A program made the translations under genes and the position numbers. The notes beneath the pieces were generated by a model. That model was not told the origin of the DNA, searched no databases, and saw only the letters and a program-made list of their open reading frames with translations. This document shows positions 11,517-22,603 of a stretch of DNA of 64,000 nt, in pieces (position 1 is the stretch's first letter; every line of letters begins with the position of its first letter). Source of the DNA: Craterostigma plantagineum (lineage: Eukaryota; Streptophyta; Magnoliopsida; Lamiales; Linderniaceae); assembly GCA_027422505.1 (NCBI GenBank), contig JAPQWV010001370.1:1-64000 (forward strand), in the 5' to 3' direction.

Positions 11517-14500
11517 TGTCAGGACCCGCCATCCCGACTACCGGGATTTCATCTTAATCCTAAGTGCCTAAGCGCATAAAGGAATGAAAATGCGGATAAA
11601 ATTTTTCATTTTAAAACTAGCAATTCATAGATACATGTCAAAAGAATTTTCTTAAGTTTACATTTCAACATCTTCATATTTACACAGAATGCGTGTATAT
11701 GTGCACAGCAAAAACTCCTATGCGCCCGGCCTTCACAGGTCGTCATCCATACACACACTCCCACCTCAAAAGCAGCCGGATAGCTTTAAAAGATCGGCCT
11801 CGCACCATAAACGGATCACGTACCGTGATCGCTAGTACCTACAACACGTAACGTAAGGAATGAGTCACCGAGGCTCAGTAAGCAGGAATTATGCATGTAT
11901 GCAAGTGTCATAACGATCGGCAATCCACGCCGTCGTTTACTAATGCTCATGCTCTTTTCCAGACTCGTACTCTTTTTCCTGACTCATACTCTTTTTCCTG
12001 ACTCATACGTCATCTGGGCCCTCGGCTTTCTATCCCACTATGCGCCATTTCATAGAGATCTCAATCCACGAGGGATTCTTACATATGTGGAGGTTCACAC
12101 ACTAGAAGGTCACCCGAAGGAATCTTCCTTTGCTCAGTGTGGCCTCCACGCGGACGCTTCTCACTGGTAGCCAACACCGAGGTCACTAACCTCAGAGGTT
12201 CCCTCTGGGTAGTGCATGCCTCGGGTCGCATCCTCCAGGTTGCATCTCCCGCATACGGGGTATTCCCCCTGCCTCGTATACAGGCAATTCAGCTTCATTC
12301 ACCATGGTCGCATAGGAGAGCCGTGACTCTTCATTGAGTCGACACAAATGCCAATATCGGCGAGTATACATCGCACACGGGCGATCTTATACACGCTCGT
12401 ACCTCGCGTCTTATGTACTACACATGTGTGCAAGTGCTCATGCCATGTTCATGTAAATATGTAGATCAAGTTATCATGCATACAAATAATCATGTCGTAA
12501 TATACACGTTTCACATAAGGTCACGTAAGCACGTTATCATAACATCAAACGCAGGCAAGTTACGTATCGTAGTTGAATTTGTACTTACTTGTTGTTCGAG
12601 CTACCCTAGCGCTCTCCTCGTGAACCTCTGACGTACAACCTTTTAAAATAAAAGGGTTGAAGCGTTAGTATTTTATCCTCTTTATTCTTTCTTAGCTAAT
12701 TAATTAGCTTTCGGCACGTTAGTTATATAGGCTACGCTAGGTTGCTATTGTTCCACGTCGCTCGATTTACCCTGCTACCTTTTCCAAGTCCTTTTAATTT
12801 TTATTCTAAGTCACGTTTAGAGTTTACGTTGGGCCCTAGCTATACTCGTTGGCGCAATGCTCACCAATTTAAGGTTGAGTTTCGATCGATACTTTAAAAT
12901 GCTCAAATTCATCTAAGTTGTTGTCCCAAATAATTCCTAAGTTAAGGCATTAGAATTTCTTTTTACATAGGAAGCTCGGCGAAAGTGTGCTAATTTTCAG
13001 GGTAAGGTTTCGATCGAAACTCCAATTGTTCGATCCTACCTAAGTCGTTATCATCACATAAACCCTAAGTTAAAGTGTTGAAATTCCTAACACCATAAGC
13101 TCGGCGAAAGTCATTTAATTTATAGGTTTCGCCCGATTTGATTTTCATCCAATCTAATTCCTCATTTGCATGGGTTTCGCCTAGATTTGTTTCGATCGAA
13201 AGTCATATTTGCCCACCACTTTCGATCGAAACTAGTTGGTATCAAACTCTAATTTCGATTTATAGTTAGCATGGATTGGTTTCGCCCGATTGCGCGTGTA
13301 GAGGGTTGTGTTTCGCCGCGTGCTACCATCACCGTGACGTCAGCCCGAGTTTCGATCGACACCATGTGTGTTGAGGGAGTTTCGCCGCGTTTCTACGTTG
13401 GCATGACATCATCTAGTTTCGCCCGAAACCACGCATAGTGAAGAGGCCAATTTCGATTGATTGCATGTGGTTTGGGTGGAGTTTCGTCGAGATCCCTTTC
13501 GATTGATTCAAGCATGTTAAAATAAGTTTCGGTCGAAACTCCTGAGTTACCTAATTTGCTATCTTACAATTTGATTTGGTCGAAACTACATTGTTGCTTC
13601 TAATCATCGCCCGAAACCCCTGCATGGCTATTCTACTTTCGATTTAAAGTCATGTTAAACATTTTAAATTATAAATTCCTACCTAATTCTTCCAATCGCC
13701 CGAAACTGAAATTCAATGGTCCTCTTTCTCGATCGAAACTTAGTTAGGTGCTCCTACTTTCGATCGAAACCTAATTGTCCATCTAATCGAAACCAACTTC
13801 ATATCATTAGCCTAGTCGAAACTCCTAAATCCCATCGTTTCTCTATCGAAATCGTGTGATTCCTAACTCCAAAGCAAGAGTTATAAGTTCTCAATCACAT
13901 ACTAAACTATCAAAACCGGATTTGCCCAAGCAATCACCTTAATACGAATCTATACTCATACTTAGGGTTTCTCGTGTTCTACTTAGGCTTAGCTATTTTA
14001 ATGTAATTAATACATCTAGGAATATCAAAATTACGAAACTTCAGGGCTTGGGGAAAATGCTTTACTTACCACTTTGAAGTCCTAAGCTAGTTGAGAAATT
14101 CTTGGTTCGAACTATCTTTCGGCCCTTTGCTTCTTCTTCTTCCTCCCTTTTAATTTTGTGGGTTTTAGGTGGTGTTATAGAGTGTGAATTCTTTAAAGGA
14201 GATATTTTTCTTTAAGCAATGTTAATAGAGCATAGCTTAGGCGTGGGTATTCCTTATTTTAAGGTAACGTGTCTCCAAGTTGCTTTCTTATGGGCTTGGG
14301 CCAATTATTTATTTTCTAGTTCCACCTTCATTCTTAAGCCATGACCCAAGTTTATTAATTCATGTCTCCATGACTTCCTAGCCCAATTCTTATTTAATTG
14401 TTAAATCTTTTCCTTTACTATTTTCGAAATTCCCTTGCCTAGATTTGGGGTCGTCGTAAACACGTAGTCGTTGGCACGTAATTGCATGTAATTCACGTAA

Positions 14501-14625
14501 AAATCATGAGCACAACCTTCATAGAATCAGATAAGTGCATAGCATACATGCGATCACCCGAAAATCATTCGAACCATAAACGAAATTTATTGGCCGACCT
14601 AGTTCGCGGGGACTCGGGTCCTACA
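11517..14625 (-). mobile_element. Solo LTR (3109 bp) of a gypsy element, minus orientation
   Basis: Starts TGTCAGGACCCGC and ends GGTCCTACA, flanked by GTTGC (11512-11516) and GTTGT (14626-14630), a 5-bp duplication with one mismatch. Removing it restores EYVVAGSCC in Copia-A. No PBS, PPT or coding region lies inside, so the element was reduced to one LTR by LTR-LTR recombination. On the minus strand it begins TGTAGGACCCGAG and ends GGCGGGTCCTGACA, an ending familiar from Tekay-type LTRs, so minus orientation is preferred. The U5 half (plus 11517-12640) resembles the Tekay LTR above in layout only. Confidence 0.88.
12875..13850 (-). other. Dispersed palindromic motif array in the solo LTR, core TTTCGATCGAAA
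   Basis: About 25 copies or half copies of the 12-bp palindrome TTTCGATCGAAAC lie here, with the variants TTTCGCCCGAAAC and TTTCGATTGATT. Clear ones are near 13008, 13190, 13220, 13416, 13526, 13727 and 13759. They are separated by unique, AT-rich sequence at intervals of 20-60 bases. The layout parallels the GATCTCGACA array in the Tekay LTR but with a different word. Confidence 0.75.
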
Positions 14626-14943
14626 GTTGTGGCAGGTAGTTGCTGTACACAGTTATTATGGTTGAATAGCATGTTATGTGACTATGGATTAGAGTGCGAA
14701 TTTGTGCTTATGTATTGTGATAACCTTAGTGCCATAAACATCTCTAAGAATCCCATCCAACATTCACCTACGAAGCATAAAGATATTAGGCATCATTTTC
14801 TGAGAGATATGGTTGAAAAAGAGTTAGTCCGCATTGAGTATATAGACACTAAGCATCAGTTAGCAGACATTTTTATGAAAGCTTTGGATTCTGAAAGGTT
14901 ATCGGACCTGAAGAAATCCATAGGTTTGCACATGTCAGTCTGA
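14626..14943 (+). pseudogene. pol: Copia-A pol, part 3: RNase H C-terminus
   Basis: Reads VVAGSCCTQLLWLNSML, then MYCDNLSAINISKNPIQHSPTKHKDIRHHF and HQLADIFMKALDSERL, the standard end of a copia RNase H, stopping at 14941-14943. In-frame codons upstream of 14626 come from the solo LTR and are not part of the gene. The typical IFTKPL reads IFMKAL here. The first 75 bases of post-pol spacer follow before Copia-B inserts at 15019. Confidence 0.9.
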
Positions 14944-15018
14944 ATGTTGGTCCAATATTTGGATCAACATAGCATATGTCAAATTTGATGGTTATTGCTT
15001 TAATGTTTGGTTTGATAT

Positions 15019-16735
15019 TGAAGATATAAATGTGCCTAAGAGGGGGGGGGGGGGGGTGAATTAGGCTTATAAAACTTTATGCTTCTTTTCACAAATATTA
15101 AATGTGGTGACTTAGATACGCCTACTGATGTTTGTAACTAGTATGTCTGATATATCCTAGTAACGTCGGATGTGCGTCGGGTCTGTCTCACAGCGATAAA
15201 GAAATAACTGAAAAGTAGATGCGAGACAGGATTTTTATAGAGGTTATATCCCCAACTGGGGTTTACTCCTCTCCTTGGGATTTGCTTCCCAAGAGTTTAA
15301 CCAATCACTATAATGCACCGTAGCTGGATACAAAACTGATTGGTTAGCCCAATACACAACCGAAACAAGTCGAACACTAGACACTACTAGGTTACCACAC
15401 GCCGAGTTTCGTTCCTCGGAATCTCCTTGATCCCGACAGACACAGCTCGCTACCGAAGGGCCCCCGGACTTGTCCTTCCCTTCACGTGTGCGTAAACGTC
15501 GACCTTGCCTCCTTGGTATTGCTCACGTCCGAAGACAACACGTCCGAAGACAGAATATATGGCAGGGGATGATGGAATATCGGATAAATCACTCGCTCAG
15601 TGATGGATACGCAGGTTAACGCTCAGTAAGGCAGAAAGCTATCACAAATGAATGGCTCAGGAATCTCTTAGTATCTTTCTGCTCAAAAATCTCTCGTAGG
15701 CTTAAATTCGCAAATTCTGTGTCATTTCGAAAATCTCAAGTGCAGCTTATATATAGTCCTTTTCAAATAGCACTTCACATGGAAAGTCGTATCAAACAAT
15801 AATCACCAAATCAAGCATAGTTTCCATGTAGCTTTCGAGTCAATCATACCATATAAATCATGCTTCTAATAAATCGTCACAACGGTCATATAGCACATTA
15901 AAGCATGATTATATTCCATATAAAGCTCAATTTTCGTACTCAAGCAATTTCAACCATTTCGCATATATTTTCCATATCGAAATTTTCCATAAGTGATTCC
16001 CTGCTATCAGTTCCTAGTAACGAGTAACTTTAGATTTACTTTCCAAGTATGGCACATAAGATAGCAAGGCATAAGCACGTTTTCCATGTACAGCTCATAG
16101 CATTTAATCAATATATTTACCATGTTTAGCACAAGAATCAGATCAGAGCTTACATAAATCGATTTATCACATCATGGCACAACTTCCTTATTTCAGAGAT
16201 CACATCCGTTTATAGCACATATCATATAATAGCATCTTATCCATAAGGTCAATCAAATCAAATCTTTCCTAAATATAATAATCCAATCAGCACAAGGGAA
16301 GATATCAATTTAATATTTCGCATTTAATTCAGTGCAAGGCAAGCATGGATCGTGCATATGATTGTCGTCCAGGAATAAACTGGTATCAACGGATATATCA
16401 CTTTCCATATATAAACAGCATATTTTCCATACATAGCTCAGTAGGATATCTCATGCATTATTTCCATATATAGCACAGAACGATATACCCTATCTCATGG
16501 ACTGTCTATAACACGCGATCACATAGTTCCATCAAATCATCACAAAATCACACGCAATTCAAATATTCAACACTTTAACAACTTCCATCTTATTTGCAAT
16601 GCATGGTTGAACATTATCATGAATTTAGACATTTTATTTTTCCCAAATCGAATTGCTTATTTTATAGACCTAATGTCATTACAATTACATCGTTCATCAA
16701 AACTCTCTAACATATATGGACCAAAAAGGTCAACA
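15019..16735 (-). repeat. 3' LTR of Copia-B (1717 bp)
   Basis: On the plus strand it starts TGAAGATATAAATG and ends AAAAAGGTCAACA. It holds a 15-base G-run near 15032 (10 bases in the partner LTR), a tandem CACGTCCGAAGACA repeat (about 15527-15553), and a minus-strand TATA box at about 15748-15755. Between 15770 and 16560 there are about a dozen variants of TTTCCATATATAGCACA. Confidence 0.93.
15770..16560 (-). other. Dispersed motif array in the Copia-B LTR, core TTTCCATATATAGC(A/T)CA
   Basis: About a dozen variants of one word occur, for example TTCCATATAAAGCTCA (15916), TTTTCCATGTACAGCTCA (16081), TTTTCCATACATAGCTCA (16424) and TTTCCATATATAGCACA (16467). It lies upstream of the minus-strand TATA box, that is in U3, and is kept in the partner LTR (about 25750-26540). 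It may be an enhancer-like cluster. Copies are looser than in the gypsy LTR arrays. Confidence 0.6.
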
Positions 16736-16750
16736 TTCTCCCCCTTTTTG
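16736..16750 (-). promoter_or_regulatory. Polypurine tract of Copia-B
   Basis: On the minus strand this reads CAAAAAGGGGGAGAA, directly before the 3' LTR, the expected position for plus-strand priming. Confidence 0.88.
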
Positions 16751-17427
16751 ATGATGACATGTAATTGATGCAGCACGGAAGCAAGTAAGCATATTCGATT
16801 ATGCAAGTCCTAGCGCATATGTCTAAGTGTTCCATAATCACAAAGCAGAGCATACGATATTTCCTAATCACATGTGATACCCATTTGCTCCCCCTGCCTA
16901 TGTGCAGTTATCTCTAAGACATGCTAAGATATATCTTTGAACTAATTTTTCTCCCCCTGTTTAAATGCGGATATTTCCTATTAATTTCTATGTTATATCT
17001 TAAGTACAAGAATTTCGAAATTACCCGTGAGTGTGCTCCCCCTGCCTAAGTGCGCATTTTCCAAGCATGGTTCAAGTAATCATGTAATCATCGCAGCAGG
17101 CACTTAGCACTTATCAAGAAGTTTCACGCAAGTCAAATCACACAGTTAAGCATCAGAGTATGAGATCAGCATAAGATATATCCGAAGATCAGAGCAAAGA
17201 AAATGTTAAGCATAGGAGATATATCATGATAGCAGCAAAATATTATATTAGGGTTCAACGAGCCTCCCTATACATCACTTACCACTAAAACACTTAGACG
17301 CTAAACGCCTAAACTTACCTTACTACTCCCCCTTCATTATCAAAAAGGCGGGAGGGAAACCTAAAAACTGAACGATACTGGAATATCCTAGTGGCAACTA
17401 AGAGCAGAATGGAACTAGAGAGGCAGC
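16751..17427 (-). other. Copia-B 3' non-coding region with repeated PPT-like blocks
   Basis: No gene. Four further CTCCCCC blocks (minus-strand GGGGGAG) occur near 16889, 16952, 17036 and 17325, three of them followed by TG(C/T)(C/T)TA-like sequence (TGCCTATGTGC, TGTTTAAATGC, TGCCTAAGTGC). They look like duplicated copies of the polypurine tract and its surroundings. Multiplied PPT-like motifs upstream of the 3' LTR are a reported trait of Sireviruses. Confidence 0.65.
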
Positions 17428-18969
17428 CTACTGGCTTGAAGAGGAGTCGGAAACAGCGGGTTTTGGAAGGGATTGCTTGACGAGCTTGGTGAGCTTGGAG
17501 AGTTTCAGCGACATTTCGGTATACTGTTCTTTGATCTTGCGGAATCGCTTCTGATTGTCAGTTTTGATATCGGAGATATCACGGCGCAATACGGAGATTC
17601 CTGTCTTCCCGACGCTGAGCTCATCTTCGTAATCCTCATCATCGTCGCTTTTCACTTTTGCCTTTCCCTTCGCAGCAGCTCGCTTCTGGGCGCTATCCAC
17701 TGACCTGACTTCCTTGGCCTTGAACCAACCTTGGCTTTTTGTATAGTGAATCCCCATGCGCTTCAAGGTCACTTGGTCCACTATGTGGACGGATTTGTCT
17801 TCCCAACCAGGCGGCAACACAATGCCTTCGCACTCAAATAAGTGAGTGAGTAGCATGCCATAAGGCAGCGCTTTGTCTCTGCTTTCGTAGGCCTGGATCA
17901 TGTGCTTCATGATGACATATCCGAGGTTGAACTTGAGGTTCTGGGATACCATGTAGACCGCAAAGGTGCTCATGAAGTTCATCGTCGTCGAGTGGCCGCC
18001 GCTACCAATTTTGGCACTCCAGAGAGTCATGTTGAGAAGCTTGTGCAGGAAGAAGTAGTCGATAGGGAGTTGGTTCAGTGCTTCACCATCAGAGAATCGA
18101 GGTTTCGTGCGGGTATTCCAGAGTGTATGAAAGACATTACCGAGATCAAACTCATCGGCGTGGCACCAGTCATTCATATCATAGTGCCGAAGTCCCTCAT
18201 CAGCAACTCCCAGCATAGCATTCATCTTTTGAGTGGTCCACTCGATCTTATGGCCGAGAACATAGGAACGGATGTTAACATGCCCTTCGAACTCGTCGTA
18301 GTCGAGATTAGCATAGAACAGTTTGACTACTTCAGGGAAGTGGGGTGTGTTGAGGCTCAGGAAATGCTCCCATCCAAACTCTTTAAGCCAGGTGATTACG
18401 TTCCCAGGGGGCAGTTTGTCGAAGGCAACTCCGCGACCACGAGCGATATCTCTTTTGAGGAAGCTTTTGTAGGTGGTGCGGTTACTTTCTTCCAGAAAAA
18501 GTAGTTCAACTGGGATCTCACTAGGTTTGGTCAGATCGATAGGCGGGATGGCAAAGGATTTTGAACTCGATGGCTGAGGTGGCGAGGTCTTATCAATTGG
18601 TGAGGGCTGTTTTTCAGAAGACTTTGGTGGAGGTGAAGGTGATTTCTGGGTTTCGATTGGAGTTGGGGATCGCTGGGGCGATTTCTGGGTATCCTCAGGA
18701 ACTTCTTCAGGAATGTCGGAGCTTGAGGCAGGTTTTTCGGGTTCGGGTGACTTGGATTTCTTGGTCTTCTTCTTCTTCTTGGAGGTCTTGGAAGGACTTG
18801 AGATCTTTTCGGAAGATTTGGCTTTGGAACGAGTTTTACGAGCAGAAGGCGAGGCTGATTTTGGTGATTTGGAAGGAGATTTGAGCGGGGTTTCATCAGT
18901 GTCAGACATGGGTTCCTTACGTTTACGGCTTGATGATTCAGGGTTGACAGCTTTGGAAGTTTTGGCCAT
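17428..18969 (-). CDS. Copia-B post-pol ORF, 513 residues, retroelement accessory protein of unknown function
   Basis: An intact frame, 532 bases downstream of pol on the same strand. Residues 1-140 are low in complexity, Ser/Pro/Lys-rich, with basic clusters (SSRKRKEP, KTSKKKKKTKKSKS at about 61-75) that could act as nuclear signals. Residues about 155-405 look globular and contain EVVKLFYANL (213-222) followed by VNIRSYVLGHKIEW. That is the FYANL...VRG pattern I associate with Pfam's putative plant transposon protein family; the match is from memory. Residues 428-450 switch from basic to acidic. Residues about 460-500 form a likely coiled coil. No signal peptide or membrane segment is visible, so an envelope-like role is not supported. 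The start at 18969 is the first Met of the frame. Confidence 0.85.
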   Translation of the reverse strand: MAKTSKAVNPESSSRKRKEPMSDTDETPLKSPSKSPKSASPSARKTRSKAKSSEKISSPSKTSKKKKKTKKSKSPEPEKPASSSDIPEEVPEDTQKSPQRSPTPIETQKSPSPPPKSSEKQPSPIDKTSPPQPSSSKSFAIPPIDLTKPSEIPVELLFLEESNRTTYKSFLKRDIARGRGVAFDKLPPGNVITWLKEFGWEHFLSLNTPHFPEVVKLFYANLDYDEFEGHVNIRSYVLGHKIEWTTQKMNAMLGVADEGLRHYDMNDWCHADEFDLGNVFHTLWNTRTKPRFSDGEALNQLPIDYFFLHKLLNMTLWSAKIGSGGHSTTMNFMSTFAVYMVSQNLKFNLGYVIMKHMIQAYESRDKALPYGMLLTHLFECEGIVLPPGWEDKSVHIVDQVTLKRMGIHYTKSQGWFKAKEVRSVDSAQKRAAAKGKAKVKSDDDEDYEDELSVGKTGISVLRRDISDIKTDNQKRFRKIKEQYTEMSLKLSKLTKLVKQSLPKPAVSDSSSSQ

Positions 18970-19501
18970 TGATGAATGTTTGAATGTCGAGGAGAAGTTT
19001 GAAGAGGATGATTGAATGATGAAGGTTGAGGAACGGTTCTGATCTTTTAAAGGAGTGGAGTCGGTTTATTCTTGGAAGGGATAAGGATGAATTTGAAATT
19101 TGACTTTTGAAATTTCGAAGTTGGAAAGTGGAAAACTGTCAGAGATATCGGGCTGATTTGACAGGATCTCATAATTATGGAAGGGATTTGACTGGGCTGA
19201 AAGAAATATAGTTTAAATGAATGGGTTCCCTAAAATAACTGAACGGCTGAGATGATATCTACGAGTTCCTTCCTAAAATAACCTTATCACATTCAAGAAC
19301 AGATCCAGGAGATCGGATATTCCTAAAATAAACTGGATGGCTGAAGGAATGTCTATCTACGAATTTCTTCCTAAAATACGAGAATCATACTTAGGGAAAG
19401 ATCTATAAGATCCACGGAAATATTCTAGGGGCTGAATATCTTAAGATGTGATAACTATGAATCTCTATCTAAAATAGAATAACCTAGAGTGAATAATAGA
19501 A
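18970..19501 (-). repeat. Spacer between Copia-B pol and its extra ORF, with an imperfect tandem repeat
   Basis: No gene. Two units of about 97-104 bases (about 19225-19321 and 19322-19425) share CCTAAAATAA, CTGAACGGCTGA, TCTACGA and TTCCTTCCTAAAATA. A third, degraded partial unit runs to about 19495. It may hold the promoter or splice signals for the downstream ORF; nothing specific is recognisable. Confidence 0.6.
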
Positions 19502-22500
19502 TTAGGCAGATTTACTAACCTTATTTAGCTCGAGAATTCCCAATCGATCACGGAAGTCGCAGAATCTTGCCTCTATTAAGGGTTTCGTGAAGATATCAGC
19601 AAGCTGATCATTTGTTCCGACGAATTCCACACTGATATTCCCCTTCTGAACATGGTCTCGTATGAAATGATGTTTAACCTCAATATGCTTAGTACGAGAG
19701 TGATGCACGGGATTCTTAGTAATACTAATGGCGCTAGTGCTATCACACATAATAGGAATTTTGTCATAACCTAAGCCAAAATCACTAAGGGTTTGTTTCA
19801 TCCAAAGAATTTGTTGACAACAGTTTCCTAAGGCCATATATTCAGCTTCGGTTGTGGAGAGGGCGACAGCATTTTGCTTTCTACTAGACCAAGTTACTAG
19901 GGAATTTCCAAGTAATTGGCAAGTTCCACTAGTACTTTTCCTATCTTCCCTACAGCCGGCATAGTCGGCGTCGGAATATCCCATTAATGGGAATTCATCC
20001 GTATGAGAGTACCATAGACCAAAATTTACAGTACCCTTGATATATCTAAGTATACGCTTAACTGCTGTTAGGTGAGATTCCCTAGGGTCAGACTGATATC
20101 TCGAGCACATACCAATAGCAAATATGATATCAGGACGACTAGCAGTTAAGTAAAGAAGGCTACCGATCATACCTCGATATTCCGTTTGATCAACTGGTGT
20201 ACCTGATTCGTCACTATCTATTTTGGTGGTCTGATGCATGGGAGTGGAAATTGCTTTGGAATCGTTCATCCCGAATTTGATCAGTAATTCCTTGCTGTAC
20301 TTAGTCTGGGATACAAAGGTTCCACCGTCAAGTTGCTTTATTTGCAACCCAAGGAAGTAGTTCAGCTCGCCCATTAAGCTCATCTCAAATTCCTTCTGCA
20401 TAGACTTAGAGAATTTCTCGCAAAGAAGGATATCAGTACTACCAAATATGATATCATCAACATATATTTGTACCAGTATCATGTGATTTCCTTCATACTT
20501 AATAAACAGTGTGTTATCGATAGTTCCAGTCGAAAATCCTATGTCAATCAAGAACTTGCTTAGTCTTTCATACCATGCCCTAGGAGCCTGCTTTAAACCA
20601 TATAATGCTTTATTTAATTTAAAAACATGATTTGGAAAATCTTCCCTAGCAAAGCCCGGTGGTTGTTCTACATAGACCTCCTCATTTATAAAGCCATTTA
20701 AAAATGCACTTTTTACGTCCATTTGAAAAAGTTTAAAACGTTTAAAACATGCATATGCAAGTAAGACACTTATGGACTCTAATCTAGCAACTGGAGCAAA
20801 GGTTTCATCGAAATCAATACCTTCCTCCTGGGAATAACCTTTTGCAACTAACCTCGCTTTGTTCCTTGTGACATTACCATGTTCATCGAGTTTGTTGCGG
20901 AAAACCCATTTGGTTCCTATGATGGACTTTTCATCTGGTCTCTCCACGAGTGTCCACACTTGACTCTTTTCGAACTGAGCCAACTCATCTTCCATGGCAG
21001 AGACCCAGGATATATCATCCAAGGCTTCATGGACTGTTTTTGGTTCCATCATTGAAAGTAGTACATCATGAGATTCCTCTGTATCCTGATTTCGTACAGT
21101 TGCTCGAGTTTTGATTCCAGATCTGATATTTCCTATCACTTGATCTGTTGGATGACTGGAAGCATGTTTCCATTTTCTAGGTTGTAGCTCATCAGCTTCT
21201 GGTTCCAGTGTCTCTATATTTTCGTCTTCTGGAATATCAACCTTACCATCTTCAGTATCCTGTAATTCTGCACAGGGCAAATCTATACCTTCCTCATCAG
21301 TAGCACCTGTGTTAGGTATCTCATCAAAAGTAACATGTATGGATTCCTGAACAGTCAATTTCCTTTTATTATAAACACGATATGCCTTAGAGTGAAGACT
21401 GTAACCAAGGAATATCCCTTCATCAACCTTAGAGTCAAATTTTCCTCTTTTATCTCTATCGTTTAAGATAAAGCATTTGCAACCAAACACACGAAAGTAA
21501 CTTATATTTGGAGTTCTACCATGCCAAATTACATAAGAGGTTTTCTTTAATATTGGCCTAAGGAAGACACGGTTAGACACATAACAAGCTGTACTAACGG
21601 CTTCCGCCCAGAACTGTTTAGGAATATCATACTCATGTAACATGGATCTAGCCATTTCCAGTAGTACCCTATTTTTACGTTCAACTACGCCATTCTGTTG
21701 GGGAGTTATGGGGGCAGAGAAGTTATGACTATATCCATACTGATCACAGAATGATGCAAAAGATTTACTATCAAATTCCAGTCCGTTATCACTGCGTATC
21801 CTACATAAATTCGTTTCTTTTTCATTCTCAAGTCTCTTTACTAGCGATGCAAACTTATCTAGTGCCTCATTCTTATGTGCAAGGAATATCACCCAAGTAT
21901 ACCTGGAATAATCATCAACGATGACAAATGCATATCTTTTACCTCGCAGAGACATCATCTGAACAGGACCAAAAAGGTCGAGATGCAGCAGTTCCAGAGG
22001 TCTGGATGTGGATATCACATTCTTTGCCTTGAACGATGTCTTGGTTTGCTTGCCCATTTGGCATTCCTTGCATGTTTTGTCCTTGACAAACTTTATGTCA
22101 GGAACACCTCGTACCAGTGCATTGCTTGTGATGTGAGACAGTAATTCCATGTTGGCATGTCCTAAGCGTCTATGCCATAACCAGGTGTTATCCTGTGTAA
22201 CTGCTAAACACTTGACGTTCTGGTTAGTGATATCATCAAGAGTTATGCAATAAATATTTCTATCCCTAGATGCACTAAACAGTACCTTATCATTGTTTCT
22301 AACAACGCACTTATCATTTTCAAGAGTGACGGTATGACCCTTATCACATAATTGACTAATACTGATGAGATTATGTTCTAGATTCCTAACTAACCATACG
22401 TCATCTATAGTAGTATGTAAAGTGTTACCAACAGTTCCAACCCCAATGATCTTAGCTTTAGTGTTGTCGGCGTAGGAGACATATCCTCCATCATAGGCTT

Positions 22501-22603
22501 TTACCGACACAAACTTACTGATATCACCTGTCATGTGGTGGGAACATCCACTGTCGAGGTACCACTTGTTCTTTTTGCTGGATTTTCTTCTTTGTACCTG
22601 CAT
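19502..22603 (-). CDS. pol: Copia-B pol polyprotein: protease, integrase, reverse transcriptase, RNase H (1033 residues)
   Basis: One uninterrupted frame in copia order. Protease has [13 protein letters not shown] (D17-S18-G19). Integrase has H144, H149, C178 and C181, then D209 (LHLDLFGP), D272 (IRSDNG) and E308 (NGVVERKNR). The linker carries [13 protein letters not shown] has [43 protein letters not shown] and YVDD at 714-717. RNase H has D878 (YSDADYAG), E919 (STTEAEY) and D954, and ends HHFIRDHV...LADIFTKPL. All catalytic residues are present, so the enzyme could be functional. The N-terminus at 22603 is only the first Met: gag reads into this region in another frame, so pol is probably made as gag-pol. 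Confidence 0.93.
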   Translation of the reverse strand: MQVQRRKSSKKNKWYLDSGCSHHMTGDISKFVSVKAYDGGYVSYADNTKAKIIGVGTVGNTLHTTIDDVWLVRNLEHNLISISQLCDKGHTVTLENDKCVVRNNDKVLFSASRDRNIYCITLDDITNQNVKCLAVTQDNTWLWHRRLGHANMELLSHITSNALVRGVPDIKFVKDKTCKECQMGKQTKTSFKAKNVISTSRPLELLHLDLFGPVQMMSLRGKRYAFVIVDDYSRYTWVIFLAHKNEALDKFASLVKRLENEKETNLCRIRSDNGLEFDSKSFASFCDQYGYSHNFSAPITPQQNGVVERKNRVLLEMARSMLHEYDIPKQFWAEAVSTACYVSNRVFLRPILKKTSYVIWHGRTPNISYFRVFGCKCFILNDRDKRGKFDSKVDEGIFLGYSLHSKAYRVYNKRKLTVQESIHVTFDEIPNTGATDEEGIDLPCAELQDTEDGKVDIPEDENIETLEPEADELQPRKWKHASSHPTDQVIGNIRSGIKTRATVRNQDTEESHDVLLSMMEPKTVHEALDDISWVSAMEDELAQFEKSQVWTLVERPDEKSIIGTKWVFRNKLDEHGNVTRNKARLVAKGYSQEEGIDFDETFAPVARLESISVLLAYACFKRFKLFQMDVKSAFLNGFINEEVYVEQPPGFAREDFPNHVFKLNKALYGLKQAPRAWYERLSKFLIDIGFSTGTIDNTLFIKYEGNHMILVQIYVDDIIFGSTDILLCEKFSKSMQKEFEMSLMGELNYFLGLQIKQLDGGTFVSQTKYSKELLIKFGMNDSKAISTPMHQTTKIDSDESGTPVDQTEYRGMIGSLLYLTASRPDIIFAIGMCSRYQSDPRESHLTAVKRILRYIKGTVNFGLWYSHTDEFPLMGYSDADYAGCREDRKSTSGTCQLLGNSLVTWSSRKQNAVALSTTEAEYMALGNCCQQILWMKQTLSDFGLGYDKIPIMCDSTSAISITKNPVHHSRTKHIEVKHHFIRDHVQKGNISVEFVGTNDQLADIFTKPLIEARFCDFRDRLGILELNKVSKSA

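Noticed and set aside
14482..14625. Extra N-terminal codons in front of the Copia-A RNase H frame
   Set aside because: These bases belong to the solo LTR; the frame is open through the junction by chance.
17473..19015. Plus-strand frames opposite the Copia-B extra ORF, up to 200 codons
   Set aside because: Antisense shadows of a Ser/Pro/Lys-rich gene; no domain and no support from neighbours.
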